From Ornithinimicrobium cerasi (GTDB lineage Bacteria; Actinomycetota; Actinomycetes; Actinomycetales; Dermatophilaceae): a stretch of DNA of 42,601 nucleotides. The notes under the pieces are model-generated. The model saw only the letters and a list, made by a program, of their open reading frames with translations. It searched no databases and was not told the origin of the DNA. Where the stretch lies: positions 1-42,601 of the forward strand of contig NZ_QZMN01000016.1 in assembly GCF_003702705.1 (NCBI RefSeq), read 5' to 3'. The position numbers were made by a program, and so were the translations under genes. Below are positions 16,118 to 23,779 of this stretch, in pieces (positions within the stretch are counted from its first letter, which is position 1; every line of letters begins with the position of its first letter).

Positions 16118-16135
16118 CTGCATCAAACCTTCATG
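16118..16135 (+). promoter_or_regulatory. 11-bp direct repeat box upstream of the His-rich membrane protein gene
   Basis: CTGCATCAAAC then CTTCATG, in 11-bp register, about 80 bases before the ATG at 16216. Same pattern as the other island boxes. Confidence 0.45.
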
Positions 16136-16215
16136 CCTTCTTCGGTGGACCCAGCGGGCTGGTCGGCGATAGTCCTGGTTGACGACCCTCAGGCCGACCA
16201 GAACCGGGGGCCGAC

Positions 16216-16635
16216 ATGTCACACCACCTGCATGACCACATCCCAGCCCCGACCGTGGGAGCAGCCCCGCCCGGCGTCCCGCTACCTCGCCGCGTCGCGG
16301 GTGTGTGGGCCGGTGTCCGCGCCGGGTTGGGTGCCGCGCTCGGGCTGGTGCCGCACCTGCTGCACCACGTGGGCCTGGTGGCCGGTGCCGCGGTCCTGAC
16401 GGGCGCCGTCGGGAACGGGGTCTTCTACGTCGTGGGGCTGGTGTTCAGCATCCCTCTGCTGCGCAGGCTGCGGGCCAGGTTCGGCTCGCGGTGGGCCCCA
16501 GCGGTCGGCGTAGCGGTCTTCACCGCCTTGTTCGCCCTGTCGGCATTCGTCGTCGGGCCCGCGATCAGCGGCGAGGCCGACACCCCGCCACCCGCCGAGC
16601 CTGCCGTGACGCAGGACCACGAGGTGCATCACTAG
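16216..16635 (+). CDS. His-rich small membrane protein, 139 aa
   Basis: The N-terminus MSHHLHDHIP and the C-terminus DHEVHH are histidine-rich. Between them are a basic amphipathic stretch and three hydrophobic segments (LVPHLLHHVGLVAGAAVLTG, VFYVVGLVFSIPLLRRL, WAPAVGVAVFTALFALSAFV). Histidines also occur inside the first segment. The layout suggests a metal-binding accessory membrane protein beside the copper ATPase. I cannot assign a named family. Confidence 0.7.
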   Translation: MSHHLHDHIPAPTVGAAPPGVPLPRRVAGVWAGVRAGLGAALGLVPHLLHHVGLVAGAAVLTGAVGNGVFYVVGLVFSIPLLRRLRARFGSRWAPAVGVAVFTALFALSAFVVGPAISGEADTPPPAEPAVTQDHEVHH

Positions 16636-16713
16636 ACCCGAGGCGTGGGTGAGGGCAGAGCGGCCGCCCCTGTCCAGGGGGTCGGGCACCTAGTCACGAG
16701 GAAACCTCCCGAC

Positions 16714-16752
16714 CTTCATCGAAACTTCACCGATCCCGTCAGATCTTCATCG
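16714..16752 (+). promoter_or_regulatory. Direct-repeat boxes upstream of the copper ATPase
   Basis: CTTCATCGAAA (16714-16724) then CTTCACCG (16725-16732), followed by a further AGATCTTCATCG (16741-16752). The first pair has the exact 11-bp period of an OmpR-family response-regulator site. Confidence 0.55.
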
Positions 16753-16800
16753 CCGTGCCGGCCTGGTTCGGGACATCGCCGGTGTTGTCTACCACGAGAG

Positions 16801-16823
16801 GCCATACCCCACGAGGGTATGGC
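16801..16823 (+). promoter_or_regulatory. CsoR-type operator of the copper ATPase gene
   Basis: GCCATACCC (16801-16809), CACGA, GGGTATGGC (16815-16823): a perfect 9-bp inverted repeat with the TACCC...GGGTA core typical of CsoR operators in actinomycetes. It lies 47 bases before the ATPase ATG, and the CsoR gene is encoded just downstream. Confidence 0.75.
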
Positions 16824-16869
16824 GGCGACCCGGAACTGCCGGGCCGCGCACCGATGGAGGTGGGGTCAC

Positions 16870-19665
16870 ATGACCGTCAACGATGGACTGATCGTCCTGG
16901 TCGCTGCTGTGCTGACCGCTTTGCTCGGCTGGTACTTCTTCGGGCCGAAGAAGTCCCGGCAGGCCGACCTGGAGGACGGGGTGCAGGTCGTGCGGGTGGG
17001 GGTCAGGGGGGGCTACAGCCCGGACCTCGTCGAGGTCCGGGCCGGGGTCCCGGTCCGGATGCTCTTCGACCGTCAGGAGACCGGGGAGTGCACCTCCCGG
17101 GTGGTGATCCCGGGCTTCCGTATCAACCAGCTGCTGCCCGCCCACGAGACGACCGCCGTGGAGTTCCTCCCGGAGGCCGAGGGCGACTACCGCTTCGCCT
17201 GCGGCATGAACATGGTCAACGGCACGGTCAGGGTCGTCGGCGGCCGCACCGAGGCCCCCCCCGCCGCCGTACCGGCCGCCACCCTGACGGCCGAACCACC
17301 CGCAGGCCACCGTCACGGGCAGTCGGACCCTCCCCTCCCCGGCAGCGACACCGACCGGGCCGACCGGGGCCGGTCCTGGCAGACTGCGTCGTCGGTGAAC
17401 GGCCTGGGCGACGATGCCGAGGCGCGCGAGCGGGCGGCGGAGCTCAAGGACCTCACCGGCCGCGTGGTGCTCGGCACGGTCCTGTCGCTGCCGGTCGTCG
17501 CAGCGGTCATGCTCGAGGAGGTGTTCGGCCTGCACTGGATGCCGGACGCCCTGATGAACCCGTGGGTCCAGCTGGCGCTCATCACCCCGGTGTTCCTCCT
17601 CACCGGGTGGCCCATCCACAAGACCGGATGGCTGGCGCTGTCCCACCGCACCGCCGACATGAACTCCCTGATCACGCTGGGCACGATCGCCGCGTTCGGG
17701 TACAGCCTGCTCGTCACGCTCACGCCGCAGCTGCTGCCTGAGCAGGCGCGGTCCGTCTACTACGAGGCGGTCGGGGTGATCATCACCCTGATCCTGCTCG
17801 GCCGGCTGCTGGAGACGAAGGCGAAGGCCGGCACCGGTGAGGCGATCCGCGCGCTGATCGGGCTGCAACCCCGCACCGCCCGGGTCGTGCGCGAGGGGAC
17901 CGAGCTCGAGGTCCCCGTCGAGGCGGTCGTCCTCGGCGACGTCCTGGTGGTCCGCCCCGGTGAGAAGCTGCCCGTCGACGGGCAGGTGCAGGACGGCACC
18001 TCCGCCGTGGACGAGTCCATGGTCACCGGCGAGCCGATCCCGGTCACCAAGAGTTCAGGGGACAGCGTGATCGGGGCCACCATCAACCAGACCGGCTCCT
18101 TCCGGTACACCGCCACCCGGGTCGGCGCCGAGACCCTGCTGGCCCAGATCATCAAGCTCGTGCGGGAGGCCCAAGGGTCCAGGGCACCGATCCAACGCCT
18201 GGTGGACAAGGTCTCCAGCTACTTCGTCCCCGCCGTGATCGGCGTGGCAATCTGGACCTTCGTCGCCTGGGCCCTGTTCGGCCCCCAACCGGCAGCGGTC
18301 CTCGCGCTCGTGGCTGCCGTGTCGGTGCTCATCATCGCCTGCCCGTGCGCCCTCGGCCTGGCCACACCCATGTCCATCACCGTCGGCACCGGCAAGGGCG
18401 CCACCCACGGCATCCTCATCCGCTCCGCCGAGGCGCTGGAGACCGCGCACAAGCTCGACACCGTCGTCCTGGACAAGACCGGCACCATCACCAAGGGCGC
18501 CCCCGCCCTGACCGACGTGCTCCCGGCCGAAGGCATGGGCAGAGACGAACTGCTGCGCCTCGTCGCGGCCGTCGAACGCTCCTCGGAGCACCCGCTGGCC
18601 ACCGCGATCGTGGCCGGCGCCCAGGAGGAAGGGCTGGAGCTGCCGGAGGCCACCGCGTTCGACTCGGTGACCGGGCAGGGCGTGCGCGCGCTGGTCGAGG
18701 GCCGCGAGGTGCTCGTCGGCAACCACCGCCTCCTCGCCACAGCCGGCATCCACGCCGCACCCGCCGACGTCGACCGGCTCGCCGCGGACGGCAAGACCCC
18801 CATGCTGGCCGTCGTCGACGGCCGCTTCGCCGGCGTCATCGGTGTCGCGGACACCCTCAAGGACGGTTCCGCGGCCGCGGTCGCCGCGCTGCGGGCCCGG
18901 GGCATCGACGTCGTCATGATGACAGGAGACAACGCCGCCACCGCGGCTGCGATCGCCCGCCAGGTCGGCATCGGCCGGGTCGTGGCCGAGGTCATGCCCG
19001 AGCACAAGGCCGCCGAGGTCCAGCGCCTGCAGGCCGAGGGCCGTGTCGTGGGGATGGTCGGCGACGGCATCAACGACGCCCCCGCCCTGGCGCAGGCCGA
19101 CGTCGGCTCGGCCATCGGCACCGGCACCGACGTCGCCATCGAGTCCTCCGACATCACGCTGGTCTCCGGGTCCCTGTCCGGGCTGGTCACCGCTGTCGAC
19201 CTGTCACGGGCCACGATGCGCAACATCCGCCAAAACCTGGTCTTCGCGTTCCTCTACAACGGCCTGGGCATCCCCGTCGCCGCCGGCGTGCTGTACCCGG
19301 CCCTGGGCTGGATGCTCAGCCCCATCATCGCCGCCGCCGCGATGGCGTTGTCCTCGCTGTCGGTGGTGGCGAACGCCAACCGCCTGCGGACGTTCACCCC
19401 GCGGGGCGTCCCGGAGGTCACACAGACCCTCGCCACCGAACCGGTGGTCGAGGTCGGGCATGGACCTGAGCAGGACAAGAGCAAGGAGACCTCAATGTCC
19501 CAGACCCCGAACCGCGTCACCGACCCCGTCTGCGGGATGAGCATCGACCCCGACACGGCCGCCGACCACACCCAGCACGAGGGTCTGACCTACCACTTCT
19601 GCTCGGCCCACTGCGCGGCCACCTTCGCCCAGGACCCGACGCGCTACGCCCCCACGGGAGCCTGA
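16870..19665 (+). CDS. copA: Copper P1B-type ATPase with cupredoxin-like and YHS domains
   Basis: 931 residues from the ATG at 16870, which has GGAGG nine bases upstream. A membrane anchor (about 6-24) leads into a cupredoxin-like domain (about 35-120) containing [16 protein letters not shown] and [13 protein letters not shown] His-bearing linker follows, then the ATPase: CPC metal motif (491-493), phosphorylated Asp in DKTGT (535-539), the SEHP motif, MTGD and GDGINDAPA (731-739). Residues about 882-929 form a YHS domain ([10 protein letters not shown] ... YHFCSAHC). CPC with YN and MxxS in the last helices indicates copper(I) efflux. There is no N-terminal CxxC domain; the cupredoxin-like and YHS domains presumably replace it. 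A good internal ribosome site precedes the YHS domain. Confidence 0.93.
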   Translation: MTVNDGLIVLVAAVLTALLGWYFFGPKKSRQADLEDGVQVVRVGVRGGYSPDLVEVRAGVPVRMLFDRQETGECTSRVVIPGFRINQLLPAHETTAVEFLPEAEGDYRFACGMNMVNGTVRVVGGRTEAPPAAVPAATLTAEPPAGHRHGQSDPPLPGSDTDRADRGRSWQTASSVNGLGDDAEARERAAELKDLTGRVVLGTVLSLPVVAAVMLEEVFGLHWMPDALMNPWVQLALITPVFLLTGWPIHKTGWLALSHRTADMNSLITLGTIAAFGYSLLVTLTPQLLPEQARSVYYEAVGVIITLILLGRLLETKAKAGTGEAIRALIGLQPRTARVVREGTELEVPVEAVVLGDVLVVRPGEKLPVDGQVQDGTSAVDESMVTGEPIPVTKSSGDSVIGATINQTGSFRYTATRVGAETLLAQIIKLVREAQGSRAPIQRLVDKVSSYFVPAVIGVAIWTFVAWALFGPQPAAVLALVAAVSVLIIACPCALGLATPMSITVGTGKGATHGILIRSAEALETAHKLDTVVLDKTGTITKGAPALTDVLPAEGMGRDELLRLVAAVERSSEHPLATAIVAGAQEEGLELPEATAFDSVTGQGVRALVEGREVLVGNHRLLATAGIHAAPADVDRLAADGKTPMLAVVDGRFAGVIGVADTLKDGSAAAVAALRARGIDVVMMTGDNAATAAAIARQVGIGRVVAEVMPEHKAAEVQRLQAEGRVVGMVGDGINDAPALAQADVGSAIGTGTDVAIESSDITLVSGSLSGLVTAVDLSRATMRNIRQNLVFAFLYNGLGIPVAAGVLYPALGWMLSPIIAAAAMALSSLSVVANANRLRTFTPRGVPEVTQTLATEPVVEVGHGPEQDKSKETSMSQTPNRVTDPVCGMSIDPDTAADHTQHEGLTYHFCSAHCAATFAQDPTRYAPTGA
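19495..19665 (+). CDS. Possible separately initiated YHS-domain peptide within copA
   Basis: AAGGAG at 19483-19488 followed six bases later by an in-frame ATG (19495, codon 876 of the ATPase gene) could start a 56-residue product beginning [15 protein letters not shown] and ending [10 protein letters not shown]. It would be a free YHS metal-binding protein with Cys pairs CGM and FCSAHC, acting as a copper chaperone or buffer, like the short product made from copA in E. coli by a different mechanism. Alternatively it reflects a recent fusion of two genes that kept the old start. No protein evidence is available here. Confidence 0.4.
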   Translation: MSQTPNRVTDPVCGMSIDPDTAADHTQHEGLTYHFCSAHCAATFAQDPTRYAPTGA

Positions 19666-19670
19666 GCCAA

Positions 19671-19706
19671 CCGGTGGTGCCCACCCTCGCGGGCGGGCAC
19701 CACCGG
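19671..19706 (+). terminator. Strong hairpin between copA and csoR
   Basis: CCGGTGGTGCCC (19671-19682) pairs perfectly with GGGCACCACCGG (19695-19706). There is no U-tract, so it may be a processing or attenuation hairpin rather than a full terminator, allowing csoR to be read at a lower level from the copA promoter. Confidence 0.55.
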
Positions 19707-19736
19707 CCCAGCCATCTACCAAGGAAGGACCCGGGC

Positions 19737-20030
19737 ATGAACGGAGCATCCAGCCCGACACCTGTCCGCCCCGCCGCTACCGCAGAGCTGATCAACCGCC
19801 TGCACAGGATCGAGGGGCAGGTCCACGGCATCACCGCGATGGTCGAGAACGGCGAGCCGTGCGTGGACATGCTGACGCAGATCGCAGCCGCCCGCGGTGC
19901 CCTCCGGGGTGCAGCCCTCGCGCTCCTGGACGAGCACCTGCGCCGATGCCTCGTCGACGTCGCCCCGGCGACCCGAGCGGAGGCCGTCGACGATGCCTCG
20001 GACGCGATCGCACGCCTCCTCCGCAGCTGA
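19737..20030 (+). CDS. csoR: CsoR-family copper-sensing repressor
   Basis: 97 residues from the ATG at 19737, behind an AAGGA site. All-helical DUF156 fold: INRLHRIEGQVHGITAMVEN, then PCVDMLTQIAAARGAL, then LLDEHLRRCLVD. The copper(I)-binding triad of CsoR is present as Cys42, His67 and Cys71 in the expected C/HxxxC spacing, which separates it from nickel/cobalt RcnR (extra N-terminal His) and from CstR (two Cys, no His). Copper binding should release it from the palindrome at 16801-16823. Confidence 0.9.
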   Translation: MNGASSPTPVRPAATAELINRLHRIEGQVHGITAMVENGEPCVDMLTQIAAARGALRGAALALLDEHLRRCLVDVAPATRAEAVDDASDAIARLLRS

Positions 20031-20042
20031 GTCTTTCCTGCA

Positions 20043-20061
20043 CTTCATCGAAACTTCATCG
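20043..20061 (+). promoter_or_regulatory. 11-bp direct repeat box upstream of the beta-propeller gene
   Basis: CTTCATCGAAA (20043-20053) then CTTCATCG (20054-20061), the most perfect copy of the repeat in the window, 87 bases before the ATG at 20148. Confidence 0.6.
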
Positions 20062-20108
20062 TTCCTGCGTCGTCGCTCAGTCCCGGGCACCCAGAGTTGC
20101 TCCCGGGA

Positions 20109-20127
20109 CCGGCCCCGCAGGGGCCGG
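20109..20127 (+). promoter_or_regulatory. Leader hairpin before the beta-propeller gene
   Basis: CCGGCCCC, GCA, GGGGCCGG: a perfect 8-bp stem ending eight bases before GAAGGAG. It may stabilise the mRNA leader or modulate initiation. Confidence 0.35.
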
Positions 20128-20147
20128 CGAACACGAAGGAGCTCCTC

Positions 20148-21353
20148 ATGGCCGGACCGGACGCGAACGGCACGTCGCCACTGAGAAGGGGTCGCCTGCT
20201 CGCCGTCGGGGCGCTGGCCCTGCTCGTCGCGGGTGCCGGGACGGGGACGGCGGTCGTGCTGAGCCAGGACGACGCCGAGCCCACGACCGCGGTGAGGACC
20301 CCACCGGCTCCGGACACGACCACGACCGCGGCACCGAGGGCCCAAGCGAGCGCCGCGCCCGCCGAAGCACCGGGAGGGGTGCAGGGCACCATCTGGGTCG
20401 CCAACGAGGCGCAGGGCAGCCTGACCGCGATCGACGCCACCACCTACGACGTGGTCACGACCGCCACGGGGATCGAGGGGCCCCACAACGTGCAGGTCTC
20501 CCCCGACGGCCGCTCCCTCTGGGCCGTCAGCGGCCACGACGGTGCTGCCCTCATGGTGGACGCATCCACGCTGGCCTCGCACGGGGTGACGGCCACCGGC
20601 GGGTCGCCGGCCCACGTCGTGGTCTCCCCCGACGGACGGACCGCCTACGCGACCAGCTCCGCTGACGGGACCGTCTCGGCGATCGACACCTCGACCATGG
20701 AGGTCGTCGCGACGATCCCCGTCGGTGACGGGGCGCACGGGCTGCGCCCCAGCCCGGACGGGTCCAGCGTGTATGTCGCGAACGTCGGCTCGACCACGCT
20801 CAGCGTCATCGACACCAGCGAGCACGAGAGGGTGGCCACGGTCGAGGTCGGCGAGGCGCCGGCGCAGGTCGCGTTCTCCCCTGACGGTGGGTTCGTGTAT
20901 GCCTCCCTCAGCGGTGAGGGGGCGCTCGCGAAGGTGGACGTCGCATCGCGCGAGCTGGTGGCCACCGTGCAGGTCGGGGACGTGCCGATCCAGACGTACG
21001 TGACCCCGGACGGCAAGCACGTACTGGTCGCGAACCAGGGCACCGAGGACGCACCGGGCACCACCGTGTCGGTCGTCGACGCCGCGGCCATGGAGGTCGT
21101 CGCGACGATCGAGACCGGCCGCGGCGCGCACGGGGTGGTCGTGGAGCCCACGGGCCGCTTCGCCTACGTGACGAACCTCTACGACGACGACGTGGCCGTC
21201 ATCGACCTGGGGCAGTTGGCCGTGGTCGCCAGGGTGCCGGTCGGGGACATGCCCAACGGCATCAGCTTCTCCCCCGTCACCGTCGCTGCCCGGGGGGACG
21301 TCGAGCTGACGATGCCCCACGTCGACAGCGACGCCGGTGGGCACGGGCACTGA
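20148..21353 (+). CDS. Secreted or membrane-anchored YVTN/YncE-type beta-propeller
   Basis: 401 residues; start chosen at the ATG with GAAGGAG upstream. A signal-anchor (about 17-38) and Thr/Ala/Pro-rich linker precede repeats of about 42 residues with the pattern SPDGRSLWAVSGHDG, SPDGRTAYATSSADG, SPDGSSVYVANVGS, SPDGGFVYASLSGEG, TPDGKHVLVANQGT, EPTGRFAYVTNLYDD: a YVTN-family propeller. It ends in a His-containing tail (GGHGH). In copper clusters such extracellular propellers probably bind metal or partner proteins, but no catalytic residues can be named. The upstream box suggests control by the island's two-component system. Confidence 0.8.
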   Translation: MAGPDANGTSPLRRGRLLAVGALALLVAGAGTGTAVVLSQDDAEPTTAVRTPPAPDTTTTAAPRAQASAAPAEAPGGVQGTIWVANEAQGSLTAIDATTYDVVTTATGIEGPHNVQVSPDGRSLWAVSGHDGAALMVDASTLASHGVTATGGSPAHVVVSPDGRTAYATSSADGTVSAIDTSTMEVVATIPVGDGAHGLRPSPDGSSVYVANVGSTTLSVIDTSEHERVATVEVGEAPAQVAFSPDGGFVYASLSGEGALAKVDVASRELVATVQVGDVPIQTYVTPDGKHVLVANQGTEDAPGTTVSVVDAAAMEVVATIETGRGAHGVVVEPTGRFAYVTNLYDDDVAVIDLGQLAVVARVPVGDMPNGISFSPVTVAARGDVELTMPHVDSDAGGHGH

Positions 21354-21363
21354 ACCGGCCCCC

Positions 21364-21379
21364 CCCCGCACGAGCGGGG
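21364..21379 (+). terminator. Possible hairpin between convergent genes
   Basis: CCCCGC, ACGA, GCGGGG just after the beta-propeller stop and before the convergent sensor-kinase gene. The stem is short and lacks a U-tract. Confidence 0.3.
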
Positions 21380-21410
21380 CGGCATACACCTCCGGCCTCC
21401 CCAGATGGCC

Positions 21411-22565
21411 CTACGAGGGACTGGCGCCCTCCTCCCGGAGGGAGTGCTGCCGTGTGAGCAGCGGCAGCCGGAGGGTGAACGTGGACCCATGTCCGGGGCC
21501 GGCGCTGGAGGCGGTGAGGCTGCCGCCGTGCGCGTCCGCGATGGCACGGCTGATGGTCAGGCCGATACCGGAACCCCCGTGGTCCCGGTCCCGTGCGGTG
21601 TCACCGCGGTAGAACCGCTCAAACACATGGCCAAGATGCTCGGCGGGTATGCCGTCGCCGGAGTCGGTGACGATGAGGTGCACCTCCTCGCCCGCCCGCG
21701 CGGCGGAGACCACCACCGTGCCTCCCGGCGGGGTGTGGCGCACCGCGTTGCGCAGCACGTTGTCCATCACCTGACCCAGCCGGTCGGCGTCCACCTGGAC
21801 GATCGCGTCGCCTGCCGACCCGTACTCGCCCGTGAGGCGGACCCCCGCTCGGGCGAACGCGTCCGCCTGCCGCTGGACCGCGGAGCTGACGAGGTCCTTC
21901 GCCCGCACGGGTGCCAGGTTCAGCTCCAGGCGCCCTTCCTCCGCGCGGGAGACCTCGTCGATGTCCCCTGCCAGGCGGGCCAGCCGGGCGGTGTGCTCGG
22001 TCAGGATCCGTTCGGTGCCCTCGTCCCACTGCAGGACCCCGTCGCTGAGACCCTCGCAGCACAGCTGGATCGTCGAGATCGGGGTCCGCAGCTCGTGCGC
22101 CAGGTCGGACAGCAGTCGTCGGCGCGTGGCCTCGGTCTGCTCCAGCTGGCCGGCCATCAGGTTGAAGGCTCCCGCCAGCGTGTCTAGCTCGGCCCCCCCG
22201 CCCGCGCTCGCCACACGCGCCGAGAGGTGACCGCGGGACACCTCGGCCGCGGCCGTGGTGAGCGCGTCGAGCGTGCGCTGCATACCCCTGGTCAGCCACC
22301 AGGTGACCCCGACGGCACATGCGAGCGAGATCAGCAGACCGGCGCTGAGGGCGACGAAGGAGGCGTCCCGGAAGCCCTGCTCGATGTGCTCGAGCTCTGC
22401 GGGGTCCCACACGGGCCGCACCTGGAGCACGTGGGCGTGGAAGAGGCTCGGCCCCAGGAGAAGCGCGACCAGCCCGGCGGTGAGCAGGCTGGCGAGCAGG
22501 ACGACGACCTGCGCCAGCAGCAGCCTGGTGGCCAGCCCGTACCGTCGGCGGGCACCGGTGCTCAT
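21411..22565 (-). CDS. Sensor histidine kinase of the copper-island two-component system
   Basis: 384 residues. Two membrane segments (about 14-37 and 70-92) flank an extracytoplasmic loop of only about 33 residues (FHAHVLQVRPVWDPAELEHIE), which holds two closely spaced histidines that could bind metal. HAMP follows (about 93-150), then the H-box DLAHELRTPI (His157), the N-box DNVLRNAVRH and G-boxes DSGDGIP and GGSGIGL. All catalytic residues are present. It overlaps the response-regulator gene by 4 bases. The ligand is inferred to be copper from context; the sequence does not prove it. Confidence 0.88.
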   Translation of the reverse strand: MSTGARRRYGLATRLLLAQVVVLLASLLTAGLVALLLGPSLFHAHVLQVRPVWDPAELEHIEQGFRDASFVALSAGLLISLACAVGVTWWLTRGMQRTLDALTTAAAEVSRGHLSARVASAGGGAELDTLAGAFNLMAGQLEQTEATRRRLLSDLAHELRTPISTIQLCCEGLSDGVLQWDEGTERILTEHTARLARLAGDIDEVSRAEEGRLELNLAPVRAKDLVSSAVQRQADAFARAGVRLTGEYGSAGDAIVQVDADRLGQVMDNVLRNAVRHTPPGGTVVVSAARAGEEVHLIVTDSGDGIPAEHLGHVFERFYRGDTARDRDHGGSGIGLTISRAIADAHGGSLTASSAGPGHGSTFTLRLPLLTRQHSLREEGASPS

Positions 22566-23308
22566 CCCGAGCCCATCCGGTAGCCCACGCCCCGTACCGT
22601 CTCGATGAAACGCGGCTCCGCCGGGTCGTCGCCGAGCTTGCGACGCAGGTGGGCGATGTGCACGTCGACGATGTGCTCGTCACCGACCCACGCCGGGTCC
22701 CAGACCTGGTCGACCAGCGTCCGTCGGGAGAACGCGAAGCTGGGTCTGCGCGACATCACGTCGAGGATGTCGAACTCCGTCCGGGTCAACGGCACCACCT
22801 GGTCCCCCAGCAGGGCCTGACGCGCACCGGGCTGCACGGTCAGATCGCCGAACACCCGCGGCGGGTCCTCGTCGACGCCCGCACCAGAGCGCCCCCGGCC
22901 GGCCGCCGGCCCGCGCGGTCTGCGCAGCACCGCCTGCACCCGCGCGACGAGCTCCCGGGCGCTGAACGGCTTGGTGATGTAGTCGTCAGCACCGACGGAC
23001 AGGCCGATGACGCGGTCCATCTCGTCGCCACGGGCGGTCAGCATGAGGATGTAGCAGTCGGAGAACGTGCGCACCTGTCGGCACACCTCGATCCCGTCCA
23101 GGCCCGGCAGACCCAGGTCCAGGACGAGAACTTCAGGACCCTCCGCGCGGGCGGTGGCCACGGCCGCAGGGCCGGTGTGCGCGACCGAGACCTCGTACCC
23201 GGCCCGGGTCAGGTAGGTGCCCACCATCTGGGCGATCGCCCGCTCGTCATCCACGACGAGGACCTTCGTGCGTAACAGCTGCGCATCGGCGTGCGGCGTC
23301 GAGTCCAT
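22562..23308 (-). CDS. OmpR-family response regulator of the copper island
   Basis: Taken from the ATG at 23308 (GGGAGAG upstream): 248 residues. Receiver domain with DD at 20-21, phospho-acceptor Asp64 in LVLDLGLPG, Thr91 and Lys113; after a Gly/Arg-rich linker, a winged-helix domain (VFGDLTVQPGARQALL ... LTRTEFDILDVM ... VDVHIAHLRRKLG ... RGVGYRMG). OmpR/PhoB proteins bind tandem direct repeats with about 11-bp period as head-to-tail dimers, which is the architecture of the repeat found upstream of six units in this island, including one just upstream of this gene. Confidence 0.88.
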   Translation of the reverse strand: MDSTPHADAQLLRTKVLVVDDERAIAQMVGTYLTRAGYEVSVAHTGPAAVATARAEGPEVLVLDLGLPGLDGIEVCRQVRTFSDCYILMLTARGDEMDRVIGLSVGADDYITKPFSARELVARVQAVLRRPRGPAAGRGRSGAGVDEDPPRVFGDLTVQPGARQALLGDQVVPLTRTEFDILDVMSRRPSFAFSRRTLVDQVWDPAWVGDEHIVDVHIAHLRRKLGDDPAEPRFIETVRGVGYRMGSG

Positions 23309-23365
23309 AGCGCTGAGTCTCTCCCGACGCAGCATCTGGCGGGGAACCTGCGCACGCACCCGTGC

Positions 23366-23387
23366 AGATCTTCGTCAGATCTTCATA
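23366..23387 (+). promoter_or_regulatory. 11-bp direct repeat box between the response regulator and a small membrane gene
   Basis: AGATCTTCGTC (23366-23376) then AGATCTTCATA (23377-23387). It lies 58 bases from the regulator start and 77 from the divergent start at 23464, suggesting autoregulation. Confidence 0.55.
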
Positions 23388-23463
23388 AGGCCTCAGCGAG
23401 ATCCGCACCCTGAAGCCGTGACCATAGGGGGTGCGACGGCGCCCTCGGGCGAAGGAGGCAGCC

Positions 23464-23766
23464 ATGTGGACCCACGGGATGAGCGCGACAGCGACGTGGT
23501 GGATGTGGGCGCTGATGGCCCTGGCCACGGTCGGCTTCTGGGTGCTGGTCGCCGTCGTCGTGCGGATGGTCGTGACCCGCTCAGGACCCGGCCAGCACAC
23601 CGCGCCGACCACAGCGGACGCCTCCGGCTTCCCGGTGGACCCGGTGCCCCAGAACCACAGGTCATGGATGAGCCCCCCACCCCTACCCGTTCCCGACCCG
23701 GTTCAGACGTCGCCCCAACGGCACGCCTCCCGGCCACCCGGCGACCGCGTCAACCCAACGGGCTAG
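23464..23766 (+). CDS. Small membrane protein of the copper island, 100 aa
   Basis: From an ATG with GAAGGAG five bases upstream: MWTHGMSATATWWMWALMAL leads into one hydrophobic helix and then a Pro/Ser/Thr-rich cytoplasmic or extracellular tail without recognisable domain. Met, His and Trp cluster at the start. It is transcribed divergently from the response regulator, next to the shared repeat box, and is followed after 13 bases by the ligase-like gene. Function unknown. Confidence 0.65.
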   Translation: MWTHGMSATATWWMWALMALATVGFWVLVAVVVRMVVTRSGPGQHTAPTTADASGFPVDPVPQNHRSWMSPPPLPVPDPVQTSPQRHASRPPGDRVNPTG

Positions 23767-23779
23767 GGCGGGAGCCGTC

